A DNA stretch of 38,784 nt. Origin: Polyangium sp. y55x31 (GTDB lineage Bacteria > Myxococcota_A > Polyangia > Polyangiales > Polyangiaceae). Shown in pieces: positions 7,319 to 15,511 of this stretch. The notes beneath the pieces were generated by a model. The model ran no database searches. It worked only from the letters and a program-made list of their open reading frames with translations, and was not told where the DNA came from. The stretch's first letter is position 1. Every line of letters starts with the position of its first letter. The stretch covers positions 1 to 38,784 of the forward strand of contig NZ_JARZHG010000061.1 in the NCBI RefSeq assembly GCF_029946505.1, read 5' to 3'. The position numbers were made by a program, and so were the translations under genes.

Positions 7319-9603
7319 TGAACGGCCCTCATGACGACGGATCCGCGCGCGGCCTCTCGCTCCCCGTCGACCTCGACGCCCCGGCTCCCTCGCCTGCGCC
7401 GCAGACGAACAAGCCCGCCGGCATCGTCTCGCTCGACGCGCCGCCCTCTGCGCGCGACATCCGCGACGCGACCCTCCTCAAGGAAGGCGACCTCTTCCTC
7501 CTCACGGACGCCGAGGGCAACGTCCCGCGCAAGAACCGCGAGGGCTACGGCCTCTACCTCGGCGACACGCGTTTCTTGAGCAGCTACGAGCTCGCCATCC
7601 AGGGCCTCCGCCCGACGATCCTCCTCTCCAGCGACCACGCGCATTTCCTCGGCGCGCAGGTCCTCACGAACCCGAACCTCGTCACGCCCGAAGGCCAGGC
7701 CGTCCACGAGCAGACCATCCAGATCCGCCGCTACCGCCTGGTTCGTCCGACCGAGGTCAGCGAATCGCTCACGTTCCAGAACTACAACCGCTTCCCCGTC
7801 ACGCTCGACGTCGAGCTCCACTTCGAGGCCGACTTCTCCGACATGTTCGAGGTCCGCGGCATCGTGCAGGGCGCGCGCAAGGGCAAGGCGCACGCGCCCG
7901 AGCACATGCCGAGCGTCCTCCGCTTCCGCTACGACGGCGCCGACGGCCTCGCGCGGCGCACCGAGGTCCGCTTCGATCCCACGCCCGATCGCCTCGCGTC
8001 GTGCTCCGCGAGTTACCGCATCGAGCTCCGCCCGGGCGGCTCCACGTGCATCACGATCGGCGTCCGCGTCGACACCTCGCCGCTCACGAACACGAACGGC
8101 CCATCGGCCCCGCGCCGCGCGCTCGCGGGCTACAAGCAGTGGCTCGCGGGCCAGGTCGGCGTCGAGACGAGCAACACCCTCTTCAACGCGGTCTTCGCGA
8201 AGGCGCGAAACGACCTCCGCGTCCTGCTCTCCGGTGATCCCGACGCGCCCTTCATCGCCGCGGGCATCCCCTGGTACGCGTGCCTCTTCGGCCGCGACAC
8301 CATCATCACCGCGCTCCTCTACCTCTGGATCTCCGCCGAGCCTGCGCGCCAGGCGCTTCGCTTGCTCAACCATCATCAGGGCACACGTGACGATCCCGCG
8401 CGCGACGAGGAGCCTGGCAAGGTCATGCACGAGCTTCGCCGCGGCGAGCTCGCGCGCCTCGGCATCGTCCCCTTCTCGCCGTACTACGGCACCGTCGACG
8501 CCACGCCCCTCTGGATCATCCTCCTCGCCGAGTACTACCGCGCGACCGGCGATCTCGACCTCGTCCGCGAGTTCCGCCCGAACCTCGACGCTGCGCTCCT
8601 CTGGATGGATCGCTACGGCGATCGCGACGGCGACGGCTTCCTCGAGTACGCGTGTCGCTCGGGCGCGGGCCTCGTCAACCAGGGCTGGAAGGACTCCACC
8701 GACGCGATCACGCATCCCGACGGCACCCTCGCCGAACCGCCGATCGCGCTCGTCGAAGCGCAGGCCTACGCCTACATGAGCCGCCGTGCCGCGGCCCGCA
8801 TCTACCGCGCGCTCGGCGATCCCACGCGCGCCGCCTCCGAAGAGCTACGCGCCGCAAACCTCCGCGACGCCATCGACGCGGCCTTCTGGATGCCGGCGGA
8901 AAACGCCTACGCCATCGCGCTCGACGGCGACAAACGGCAGGTCGCCACGGTCTCTTCGAACGCGGGCCACGCGCTCTGGGCTGGCGCCGTCCCGCACGCG
9001 CGCGGCGAGCTCATGGCGCGACGCCTCATGGAAGAGGACCTCTTCTCGGGCTGGGGCATCCGCACCCTCTCCACGCGCGCGGCTCGGTACAACCCCACGG
9101 GCTACCACCTCGGCACCGTCTGGCCGCACGACAACGCCCTCATCGCGCTCGGCTTCAAGCGCTACCGCCAGGAGCACCTCGCGCTCGAGCTCGTCACTGC
9201 GCTCTTCGAGGCCTCCCAGCATTTCCCTGCCTACCGCATGCCCGAGCTCTTTTGCGGCTTCGCGCGCAGCGCCTTCGGCGTCCCCGTCCGTTACCCCGTC
9301 GCGTGCAGCCCCCAGGCCTGGGCTGCTGCTTCGTGGGCGTCTCTCCTCGCCGCGCTCCTCGGCCTCTCCCCCAACGCCCCTGGCAACGAGCTCCGGATCG
9401 TCCGCCCCACCCTCCCTCGCTGGCTCCACTGGGTCGAGATCAAGCGCCTCCCGGTCGGTCGTGGGGAAGTCGACCTTCGCTACCAGCGTGTGGAGGAGCA
9501 TACTGCCGTGGACGTCGCTGCGATGCGCGGCGATGTGAAGGTGACCTTCGTGGACACCTGGGAAGAGGACACGACGTACCAGCCCAACCTCTCGAATCCG
9601 TGA
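7318..9603 (+). CDS. Amylo-alpha-1,6-glucosidase / glycogen debranching family enzyme
   Basis: A 761-aa cytoplasmic enzyme with no signal peptide. A Pro-rich N-terminus (1-45) precedes a beta domain (about 46-270) typical of bacterial debranching proteins (LKEGDLFLLTDAEGNVP, YGLYLGDTRFLSSYEL). From about residue 285 comes an alpha/alpha-barrel hydrolase region with GIPWYACLFGRDTIIT, YYGTVDATPLWI, GDRDGDGFLEY, NQGWKDSTDAI, GIRTLSTR, YHLGTVWPHDNALIA and FPELFCGF-like segments, matching glycoside hydrolase families that act on alpha-glucans or related oligosaccharides. The likely role is removal of alpha-1,6 branches in storage glycogen, but substrates such as trehalose-like or mannosylglycerate-type sugars are not excluded. 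It is co-translated with the receiver protein (TGATG overlap). Confidence 0.9.
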   Translation: MNGPHDDGSARGLSLPVDLDAPAPSPAPQTNKPAGIVSLDAPPSARDIRDATLLKEGDLFLLTDAEGNVPRKNREGYGLYLGDTRFLSSYELAIQGLRPTILLSSDHAHFLGAQVLTNPNLVTPEGQAVHEQTIQIRRYRLVRPTEVSESLTFQNYNRFPVTLDVELHFEADFSDMFEVRGIVQGARKGKAHAPEHMPSVLRFRYDGADGLARRTEVRFDPTPDRLASCSASYRIELRPGGSTCITIGVRVDTSPLTNTNGPSAPRRALAGYKQWLAGQVGVETSNTLFNAVFAKARNDLRVLLSGDPDAPFIAAGIPWYACLFGRDTIITALLYLWISAEPARQALRLLNHHQGTRDDPARDEEPGKVMHELRRGELARLGIVPFSPYYGTVDATPLWIILLAEYYRATGDLDLVREFRPNLDAALLWMDRYGDRDGDGFLEYACRSGAGLVNQGWKDSTDAITHPDGTLAEPPIALVEAQAYAYMSRRAAARIYRALGDPTRAASEELRAANLRDAIDAAFWMPAENAYAIALDGDKRQVATVSSNAGHALWAGAVPHARGELMARRLMEEDLFSGWGIRTLSTRAARYNPTGYHLGTVWPHDNALIALGFKRYRQEHLALELVTALFEASQHFPAYRMPELFCGFARSAFGVPVRYPVACSPQAWAAASWASLLAALLGLSPNAPGNELRIVRPTLPRWLHWVEIKRLPVGRGEVDLRYQRVEEHTAVDVAAMRGDVKVTFVDTWEEDTTYQPNLSNP

Positions 9604-9742
9604 GGTTTTCCGGCCTTGTCGCCCCTCGTCCCACCTTCACGCACCCGAGCAAGCTCCCACCCTTCATTTTTTCCGATGGCCGTACAGCCTTCGATGCATA
9701 CCTTCCCGGCTCCCTCGTCCAAGTCTGCCAGGAGGTCTACCC

Positions 9743-10576
9743 GTGCGAACGACTGTCTTTCGCTCCCTGCTCGCCACTTCTGTGATCGCTTCCGCCTCTG
9801 CTTTCTTGTGCGCGGACGCGGCCGCGGAGGGGACGGTCGGGGTCCTCGTGCTCCGGGAGCACGGGGTGGGGAGCGCGGCGCAAGCCCAACCTTATGTCGA
9901 CAAGTTCGTGTCCGTCGCGGCCAAGCAAAACGGCTGGGGCGGCGCGAAGGGCGAGTATCACACGAGCCGCGGCAACGCCGAGGCCTTCATCTCCGCCCAG
10001 AAACCTCACTACGGGATCCTCTCGCTCGGCGCTTTCCTCGGCCTCAAGGCCAAGCACAACCTCGACATCATCGGCCAGGTCGCGGTCAATCGCGCGGGCG
10101 GCCAGCAGTATCACCTCATCAGCAAGACCGCCTCGGACCTCGCCGGTTGCAAGGGCAAGGCGCTCGCCAGCGACCACGCCGACGATCCCAAGTTCATCGA
10201 CAAGGTCGTCTCGAAGGGCGCCTTCAAGCTCGGCGATTTCACGTTGGTCACGACGACCCGCCCCATCCAGACCATCAAGAAGGTCGTGAGCGGCGACGCC
10301 GCGTGCGCGCTCGTCGACGACGCCCAGCTCGCCGAGCTCGGCAAGATCGACGGCGCCGCCGACATCAAGTCCGTCTGGTCGAGCGACAAGCTCCCGCCCA
10401 TGGTCGTCGTCGCCTTCCCCTCGGCGCCCGCGGACGCGCGCAAGGCGTTCCAGGCAAACCTCGGCAAGATCTGCGAGGGCGAGGGCAAAGCGACGTGCGG
10501 CGAGGTGGGCATCCTCGCCCTCAAGTCCGCGACGTCCGCCGATTACGCGGGCGTCGTCGCTGCGTACGACAAGTAG
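9743..10576 (+). CDS. Periplasmic substrate-binding protein, PhnD-like
   Basis: A 277-aa protein with a signal peptide (1-29, cleavage near ADAAA-EG). The mature part has the two-lobed pattern of type 2 binding proteins of the phosphonate/phosphite (PhnD) group: GVLVLREHG strand, YGILSLGAFLGL, a segment resembling DLAGCKGKALASDHADDPKF and KVVSGDAACALVDDAQL with PPMVVVAFPS. Such proteins usually feed an ABC importer, but no permease or ATPase is adjacent, so it is an orphan here. The GTG start has AGGAGG at 9730-9735 with seven-base spacing. The ligand cannot be read from sequence. It is followed by a TatT-like lipoprotein and an MMPL transporter on the same strand. Confidence 0.75.
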   Translation: MRTTVFRSLLATSVIASASAFLCADAAAEGTVGVLVLREHGVGSAAQAQPYVDKFVSVAAKQNGWGGAKGEYHTSRGNAEAFISAQKPHYGILSLGAFLGLKAKHNLDIIGQVAVNRAGGQQYHLISKTASDLAGCKGKALASDHADDPKFIDKVVSKGAFKLGDFTLVTTTRPIQTIKKVVSGDAACALVDDAQLAELGKIDGAADIKSVWSSDKLPPMVVVAFPSAPADARKAFQANLGKICEGEGKATCGEVGILALKSATSADYAGVVAAYDK

Positions 10577-10638
10577 CGCCTCCTCGCTCGCCTGCGCGGG
10601 GGCGATTCTCCTTCCCGACGGTGTTATTTCTCCCGCCC

Positions 10639-11325
10639 GTGCGCTGGTCCTTTCTCCTCCTCGCTACTGCCCTGGGCGTGTTGCCCGCTTGTTGGGGCGG
10701 CGTGACCGGCGCGCAGGGCCCCGCCGTCAACGCTTCGCTCAAGACCGCCGTCGCCACGAAAGACGCGCTCGTCATCGCCGACGCGCTCGAAGACCTCATC
10801 GCCGCGGGCGTGGACACGCCGGAGGATCGCCAGCTCGCCTACGCCGAGGTCCGCGCGCACGCGGTCGACACGGCCGCGTACACGTACGCGCGCGCCGTCG
10901 TCACGGGTAGGCTCGTGCAGCTCAAGGGCCTCCTCGGAGCCGATATGGTCGGCGAGGTCGAGCACTACGCGCGCCGCAGCCGCGAGCTCGATCCGAGCTT
11001 CCGCAGCGGCGCCGCGACGCGCATGCTCGGCACGCTCTACGTGGTCGCGCCCGCCGCGCTGCTACGAAATGGAGACTCGGAGACGGGGCTCGAGCTGCTC
11101 GAAGGCCTCGTGCAGAAGGACCCCGACGTCATCGAGAACCACCTGCGCGTCGCCGAGGCCTACATCGCGCTCGGCGACGTCGATCCTGCCAAGCCTCACC
11201 TCTGCCGCTGCTCGGCCGATCGCGGAAAGCTCCGACGCGACGATCAGGCGCTCCTCGCGCAGCTCCTCAAGGACGCGGGCAACCCCACATGTCCGAAGCC
11301 TGCTGCGCAGGCGCCTTCGCCCTGA
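10639..11325 (+). CDS. TatT-like lipoprotein (TPR-type, TRAP-transporter-associated family)
   Basis: A 228-aa predicted lipoprotein. The signal peptide ends VLPAC (lipid Cys18). The helical mature part carries the features I associate with the TatT component family known from Treponema: a long helical bundle, then MLGTLYVVAPAALLRNGD (around residue 130) and a TPR-like GLELLEGLVQKDPDVIENHLRVAEAY. TatT proteins are TPR trimers that partner with TRAP-type binding proteins. Here the upstream neighbour is a PhnD-like rather than a DctP-like binding protein, so the pairing is atypical. GTG 10639 starts directly on a good signal peptide; no strong Shine-Dalgarno is seen. The assignment is by resemblance only. 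Confidence 0.65.
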   Translation: MRWSFLLLATALGVLPACWGGVTGAQGPAVNASLKTAVATKDALVIADALEDLIAAGVDTPEDRQLAYAEVRAHAVDTAAYTYARAVVTGRLVQLKGLLGADMVGEVEHYARRSRELDPSFRSGAATRMLGTLYVVAPAALLRNGDSETGLELLEGLVQKDPDVIENHLRVAEAYIALGDVDPAKPHLCRCSADRGKLRRDDQALLAQLLKDAGNPTCPKPAAQAPSP

Positions 11326-11379
11326 AACGCCGCGCGGGATCGACGGGCGGCCTGCGCGGGATCGTGATAGCAGCGTCCC

Positions 11380-13752
11380 GTGTCGACTTCTTCGAGCCCT
11401 TCGAACGGCCCCGCGAGCCCGAGCCATGACGCGCCCAGATGGCTCGTGCGGCTCTTCTCTCGCATCATCGCGGCCCGCTGGATCATCATCGCCCTCTATG
11501 CGCTCGTCCTGCCGCCCGCGGCCTGGTTCGCGGCGCGCGTCCAGCAGGACAACGCGATCGAGCGCCTCATCGCGACGAGCGACACCGACTACGTCAAGAC
11601 GCGCGAGTTCGAGAAGATCTTCGGCTCCGGCGAGTTCGCCGTCCTGCTCGCCGAGGCCGACGATCCCTTCGCGCCCGCGGTGCTCGAGCGTCTCGACAAA
11701 CTCGAGCGCGCGCTGAAGGAAATCCCGCGCGTCGAGCCGAACTCCGCGCTCTCCATTTATCGCCGCGCCAAGGCTGGCTTCGATCCGACCCCCGAGCAAT
11801 CCGAGGCGCTGCGCAAGTTCGTCTCGGGCACGAAGCTCTTCCAGGATCAGGGCCTCGCCGGCGACGGCTACCTCGCCATCGCCCTCATCCTCGACGTGCA
11901 CTCGAGCCAGGAGCGCCGCGAGACCCTCGCGGCCGTGCGTCGCGCCATCGAGGCGACGGGCGGCGACGGCGCCCCGCTGAAGACGTTGCGCCAGGTCGGC
12001 CAGCCCTACGTCAACATCTACCTCGACGAGGACATGCAGAAGACCGGGCCGAAGTACTTCGGCATGTTCGCGGCCTTCATCATTGGCCTCTGCCTCTTCC
12101 TCTATCGCTCCGCGCGCACGCTCGCGGCCTTCTTGATCACGCTCGGCGTCTCGATCGCCCTCGCCATGGGCTACATCGGCCTCACGGGCGGCGTCCTCAC
12201 GATCGTCTCGCCCATGGTGCCGATGACGATCCTCGTCACGACCACGGCGACGCTCGTCTACTTGCAGTCGCGCTTCGTCGAGCGCCCCGCGGATCGCAGC
12301 GTCGACGAGCACCAGGTCTTCTCCTTCGCCAACAAGTGGCTCGCTTGCACCGCGTCGGTCTTCGCGACGGCCGTGGGCTTCGCGGCGCTCGTCGTGTCGA
12401 GCATCCAGCCCATCCGGCAGATGGGCGTCTGGGTCGCGGTCGGCCTCGCGCTCAGCTACATCGTCTGTTTCACGCTCTTCCCCGCGCTGCAGAAGATCCT
12501 GAAGACCCCGACCGCGATCGAGCAGAAGGTCGCGGCGGCGTGGTTCGTCCGCCTCACGGAGGCGCTGCCTCGGTGGAGTTATCGGTATCGCTGGCCGCTC
12601 GTCCTCGGCTCGATCGTGCTCTCCTTCGCGGGCGGCGTCGCGCTCTTCGGCCTGCCCGGCGTCGTCAAGCCGATGCGTCTGCTCACCGATCCCGTCGAAT
12701 ACATCAATTCGGGATCACGGCTTTATGCGGACACGAAGGCCATCGAGGCGAAGATGCCCGGCCTCTCGATCACCGAGGTCTGGCTCAAGGGCGGCGTCGG
12801 CAGCGTCTCGGAGCCCGACGCGCTCAAGGGTTTCCAGGCGTTTCACGAGGCGCTCGTCGCCGATCCCGAGGTCGGCGCGGCGATCGGCCCGACCACGATC
12901 CTGCGCATGATGCAGTACCTCGGCGGCGCGGGCGACGCGTTCCCGAAGGACGCCGAGGCGCTCGACGAGCTCGCGGGCACCTTGGAATCGCTCGCGCCCG
13001 TCGATCCGCTCCTCGGCCGGTTCGTCCAGAAAAACGGCCTCGGGCAGACGCATTTCACGGTCATGTCGAAGGCGACCGAGCACGAGGCGTTCAAACGGCT
13101 CGAGGCGAGCATCGACAAGCACTGGAAGGCCGCGGCCGAGGCGAACCCGGCGCTCAGGGAGTTCGAGCTCCGCACCGTGGGCATGGCGCCGCTCCAGGCG
13201 CGCGTCTCGCAGAGCCTCGTGCCCACGCTCGTCGAGAGCTTCGAGCTCACGGTCGGGATCATCTTCGTCACGTTCCTCGTGGTCTTCCGCAGCGGGGCGG
13301 CGCGGCTCATGGCGATGATCCCCTCGCTCTTCGCGATCCTCGTCATGTTCGGCATCATGCGCATCTGCGGCATGACGCTGAACGTCGCGACGATCCTCAT
13401 CGCGTCGACCGTGCTCGGGACGAGCGAGAACGACCAGATCCATTTCTTCTATCACTTCCAGGAGGGCCGAAAGGAAGGCTCCGTGGAGCAGGCGCTCCGG
13501 CACACGCTCTTCGTGTCGGGCCGGGCGATCTTCTTCGCGACGCTCATCAATGCGGGCGGCTTCGTGGCCTTCGGGATGGCGGATCTGCCGCCGATCCGGC
13601 AGTTCGGCATCCTCTCCGCCGTGGCCTTCGTCCTCTCGATGATCGCGGACTTCACCGCGCTCCCCGCGGCGCTCTGGCTCGTCTTCCGCACGAAGCCCGA
13701 CGCCGAGCCCTCCCCGGCCAAGGAGCACGGACGAACCCCCGCGGCGAGTTAG
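11380..13752 (+). CDS. MMPL/RND superfamily transporter
   Basis: A 790-aa inner-membrane protein with two homologous halves. Each half has one membrane helix (about 30-52 and 408-430), a large periplasmic loop, then a five-helix bundle (about 225-390 and 625-775). The second half contains FRSGAARLMAMIPSL and VLGTSENDQIHFFYHF, where acidic residues within a membrane helix are usual for proton relay in RND proteins. COG1033-type predicted exporters and the hopanoid transporter HpnN have this architecture; the cargo cannot be told from sequence but is probably lipid-like. GTG 11380 follows the lipoprotein by 54 bases, so the two are likely on one mRNA. Confidence 0.88.
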   Translation: MSTSSSPSNGPASPSHDAPRWLVRLFSRIIAARWIIIALYALVLPPAAWFAARVQQDNAIERLIATSDTDYVKTREFEKIFGSGEFAVLLAEADDPFAPAVLERLDKLERALKEIPRVEPNSALSIYRRAKAGFDPTPEQSEALRKFVSGTKLFQDQGLAGDGYLAIALILDVHSSQERRETLAAVRRAIEATGGDGAPLKTLRQVGQPYVNIYLDEDMQKTGPKYFGMFAAFIIGLCLFLYRSARTLAAFLITLGVSIALAMGYIGLTGGVLTIVSPMVPMTILVTTTATLVYLQSRFVERPADRSVDEHQVFSFANKWLACTASVFATAVGFAALVVSSIQPIRQMGVWVAVGLALSYIVCFTLFPALQKILKTPTAIEQKVAAAWFVRLTEALPRWSYRYRWPLVLGSIVLSFAGGVALFGLPGVVKPMRLLTDPVEYINSGSRLYADTKAIEAKMPGLSITEVWLKGGVGSVSEPDALKGFQAFHEALVADPEVGAAIGPTTILRMMQYLGGAGDAFPKDAEALDELAGTLESLAPVDPLLGRFVQKNGLGQTHFTVMSKATEHEAFKRLEASIDKHWKAAAEANPALREFELRTVGMAPLQARVSQSLVPTLVESFELTVGIIFVTFLVVFRSGAARLMAMIPSLFAILVMFGIMRICGMTLNVATILIASTVLGTSENDQIHFFYHFQEGRKEGSVEQALRHTLFVSGRAIFFATLINAGGFVAFGMADLPPIRQFGILSAVAFVLSMIADFTALPAALWLVFRTKPDAEPSPAKEHGRTPAAS

Positions 13753-13780
13753 TCCTGCCAAACCCTCGAAGGAGAAACCG

Positions 13781-14485
13781 ATGACCATTCGCACCGAGCG
13801 TGTCCAGATCCCCGTCGCCGACGGCACCACGATGGGCGGTTACCTCTGCCGGCCCGAGGGCGATACGCCCCGCGCCGCGCTCCTCGTCCTGCAGGAGATC
13901 TTCGGCGTCAACGCGCACATCCGCGACGTCGCCGAGCGCTTCGCCCGCGAGGGGTACGTAACCCTCGCGCCCGACCTCTTCCACCGCACCGCGCCCGGCT
14001 ACGAGGGCGGCTACGAGGACTTCGCCCCGAGCATGAAGCTCGCGACCCAATACAAGGCCGAGGAGAGCGAGGCCGACGTGCGCGCCGCCGCCGAATACCT
14101 CGGAAAGCACCCGGCCGTCGAGGCAGGACGTGTCGCCGCGCTCGGGTTCTGCATGGGCGGGCGGCTCGCGTTCGTGACGAACGGCGTCGCCCCGCTCAAG
14201 TGCGCCGTGTCCTTCTATGGAAGCATCGCGCCCGACAAGCTGCCTTATGCCGCCACGCAATCGGGGAAGATCCTGCTCATCTGGGCCGGCAAGGATCCGT
14301 TCATCTCGAACGAGAAAGCGCAGAGCGTGGTGGACGCGCTGCGGAAACACGAAAAGCCTTTCGTGAACATCGAGTTCTCCGAGCACGATCACGGGTTCTT
14401 CTGCGACGCGCGCAGCAATTACAACGCGGCCGCCGCGTCCCAGGCCTGGGCGCTCACGCTCGCGTTCCTGAAGTCGCACCTCTGA
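13781..14485 (+). CDS. Dienelactone hydrolase family protein
   Basis: A 234-aa alpha/beta hydrolase matching carboxymethylenebutenolidase-type enzymes in length and motifs. Glu39 lies in the LQEIFGVN motif, nucleophile Cys124 in GFCMGG, Asp172 in WAGKDPFI and His204 in EHDHGFF, giving the Cys-Asp-His triad. The reaction would be hydrolysis of a lactone or ester; the family is broad, and no aromatic-degradation genes are adjacent, so the true substrate is unknown. It is cytoplasmic, with no signal. AAGGAG just upstream supports the ATG. It lies 28 bases after the MMPL gene and is the last gene before a strong terminator, so it probably closes that operon. Confidence 0.9.
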   Translation: MTIRTERVQIPVADGTTMGGYLCRPEGDTPRAALLVLQEIFGVNAHIRDVAERFAREGYVTLAPDLFHRTAPGYEGGYEDFAPSMKLATQYKAEESEADVRAAAEYLGKHPAVEAGRVAALGFCMGGRLAFVTNGVAPLKCAVSFYGSIAPDKLPYAATQSGKILLIWAGKDPFISNEKAQSVVDALRKHEKPFVNIEFSEHDHGFFCDARSNYNAAAASQAWALTLAFLKSHL

Positions 14486-14509
14486 TCGGCGATTTCCGCC
14501 GGCCGCCCC

Positions 14510-14546
14510 ACGAGCGCCCTTTTCGCGAAGGGCGCTCGTTTTTTTT
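14510..14546 (+). terminator. Rho-independent terminator
   Basis: A perfect 12-bp stem ACGAGCGCCCTT (14510-14521) / AAGGGCGCTCGT (14528-14539) with a six-base loop and a run of eight T (14539-14546). It sits 25 bases after the dienelactone hydrolase stop and ends the plus-strand set. Confidence 0.93.
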
Positions 14547-15159
14547 GTCGTCGTTTTCGTCGCCGCGCGGAGGAAAGCGCCGCGCTGGAGCATCGGCCGG
14601 GCCGCGCGGACGGACGGCCGTCCATGGCTGCCGACGCGTGCATGTGCGGACGAGGGTTTGCCCCGTAATCACGCTGCCGAACCCGACGGAGACCCCGCGG
14701 GGAGGACGACGGCGCCGTTCGAGGGGGAGGAGGGGGCGTGCGTAGTGGCGGGGGCCGCTCCCGACCGTGAAGGCGGGCGCCACGAGGAAGGCCCCCCGGC
14801 GCGCGCGCAGGCTGCCTACGATATCGCTCCTCGCGGGCCGGGATCTTCCTCGTGCAAAACGAGGCCGCGTGTTCCCGACATGGCGTTTGGATTCGGCCAC
14901 GGCGGCGGGGCGGGCCGGGCAAGGCACACCCATATGCCGTGATGAAACCGGGCAGCATGTACCCGGCCGGCTCATGCGATATCCCACCTGGCCGCGCGAG
15001 ACATAGTCGAGCCTGCTCGCATCGATGAATGCGCGGCAACGCTGGAGTCTGGCGACCGCATTTTCATGAATGCTCGGTGAGCGCTCGCGTGGTCTGGAGC
15101 TTGCTCGGTCGTGCAATCGACGGCTCTTCCCACGAGCGGAGAAATCGGAGAGCAATGCC
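14547..15159. other. Intergenic region upstream of the type III PKS block
   Basis: About 610 bases with no convincing gene. Open frames on both strands (such as a 235-codon minus frame) lack the G/C third-position bias and read as Arg/Pro-rich antisense sequence. The last 130 bases are less GC-rich and hold a repeated element ATGAATGCxCGG (near 15026 and 15066) and the partly palindromic GCATT-N6-AATGC (15058-15073), which could be an operator for the following small gene. No T-rich terminator other than the one at 14546 was found. Confidence 0.5.
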
Positions 15160-15396
15160 ATGCCGCCGGCGGACAGTCAGAAACCGCGCTCCGTACGAGG
15201 ATCGACGCCGGGCTCGGAGGTGTCAGCCCTCGCGAGGACCATGTTCCGTGATTTGATGAGCGCCGGGTACGAATCTCGCGACGTCATCACGTTCGCGACC
15301 GAGCTGCTCGACCTGGTCCTCGCGAGCATCCGATGCGCAAAGTCCGACACGGCCGCCCCCCGGCCACCTCGGAGCGCTGCGGATGAAGAGAAATGA
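15160..15396 (+). CDS. Small helical protein, unknown function
   Basis: A 78-aa protein that I do not recognise by name. The centre (residues 21-58, VSALARTMFRDLMSAG then ESRDVITFATELLDLVLASI) is predicted to form two or three amphipathic helices; both ends are polar and disordered. GGAG (15147-15150) lies nine bases before the ATG. The composition (MFRDL, GYESRDV) suggests a small regulator or adaptor rather than an enzyme. It is the first gene of the block, 115 bases before the type III polyketide synthase, and could regulate it. The codon bias is adequate but the gene is short. Confidence 0.6.
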   Translation: MPPADSQKPRSVRGSTPGSEVSALARTMFRDLMSAGYESRDVITFATELLDLVLASIRCAKSDTAAPRPPRSAADEEK

Positions 15397-15511
15397 GCCG
15401 CATGAACGTGACCGTTCTCCCTTTTTCATAAAAAAGCGCGGACTCGCTGGTCGAGCGATTGTTTTTCTTCGAGCGGGACTTTCTCGGGCGGAAAACCACA
15501 CGGAGGGGATC
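15397..15511 (+). promoter_or_regulatory. AT-richer leader before the type III PKS gene
   Basis: This 115-base gap has T- and A-runs unusual for the window (CTTTTTCATAAAAAAG at about 15420-15435 and TTGTTTTTCTTCG at about 15460), so it may carry a separate promoter for the polyketide synthase operon. It ends in the Shine-Dalgarno GGAGG at 15502-15506. A convincing -35/-10 pair with 16-18 base spacing was not found. Confidence 0.35.

Noticed and set aside
11439-13784. A 781-codon plus-strand frame overlapping the MMPL transporter in another frame
   Set aside because: Arg/His-rich off-frame reading; the transporter frame has clear membrane helices and motifs.
14454-15161. A 235-codon minus-strand frame in the gap before the PKS block
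   Set aside because: Runs through the terminator hairpin, has no coding bias at third positions and reads as Arg/Pro-rich noise.
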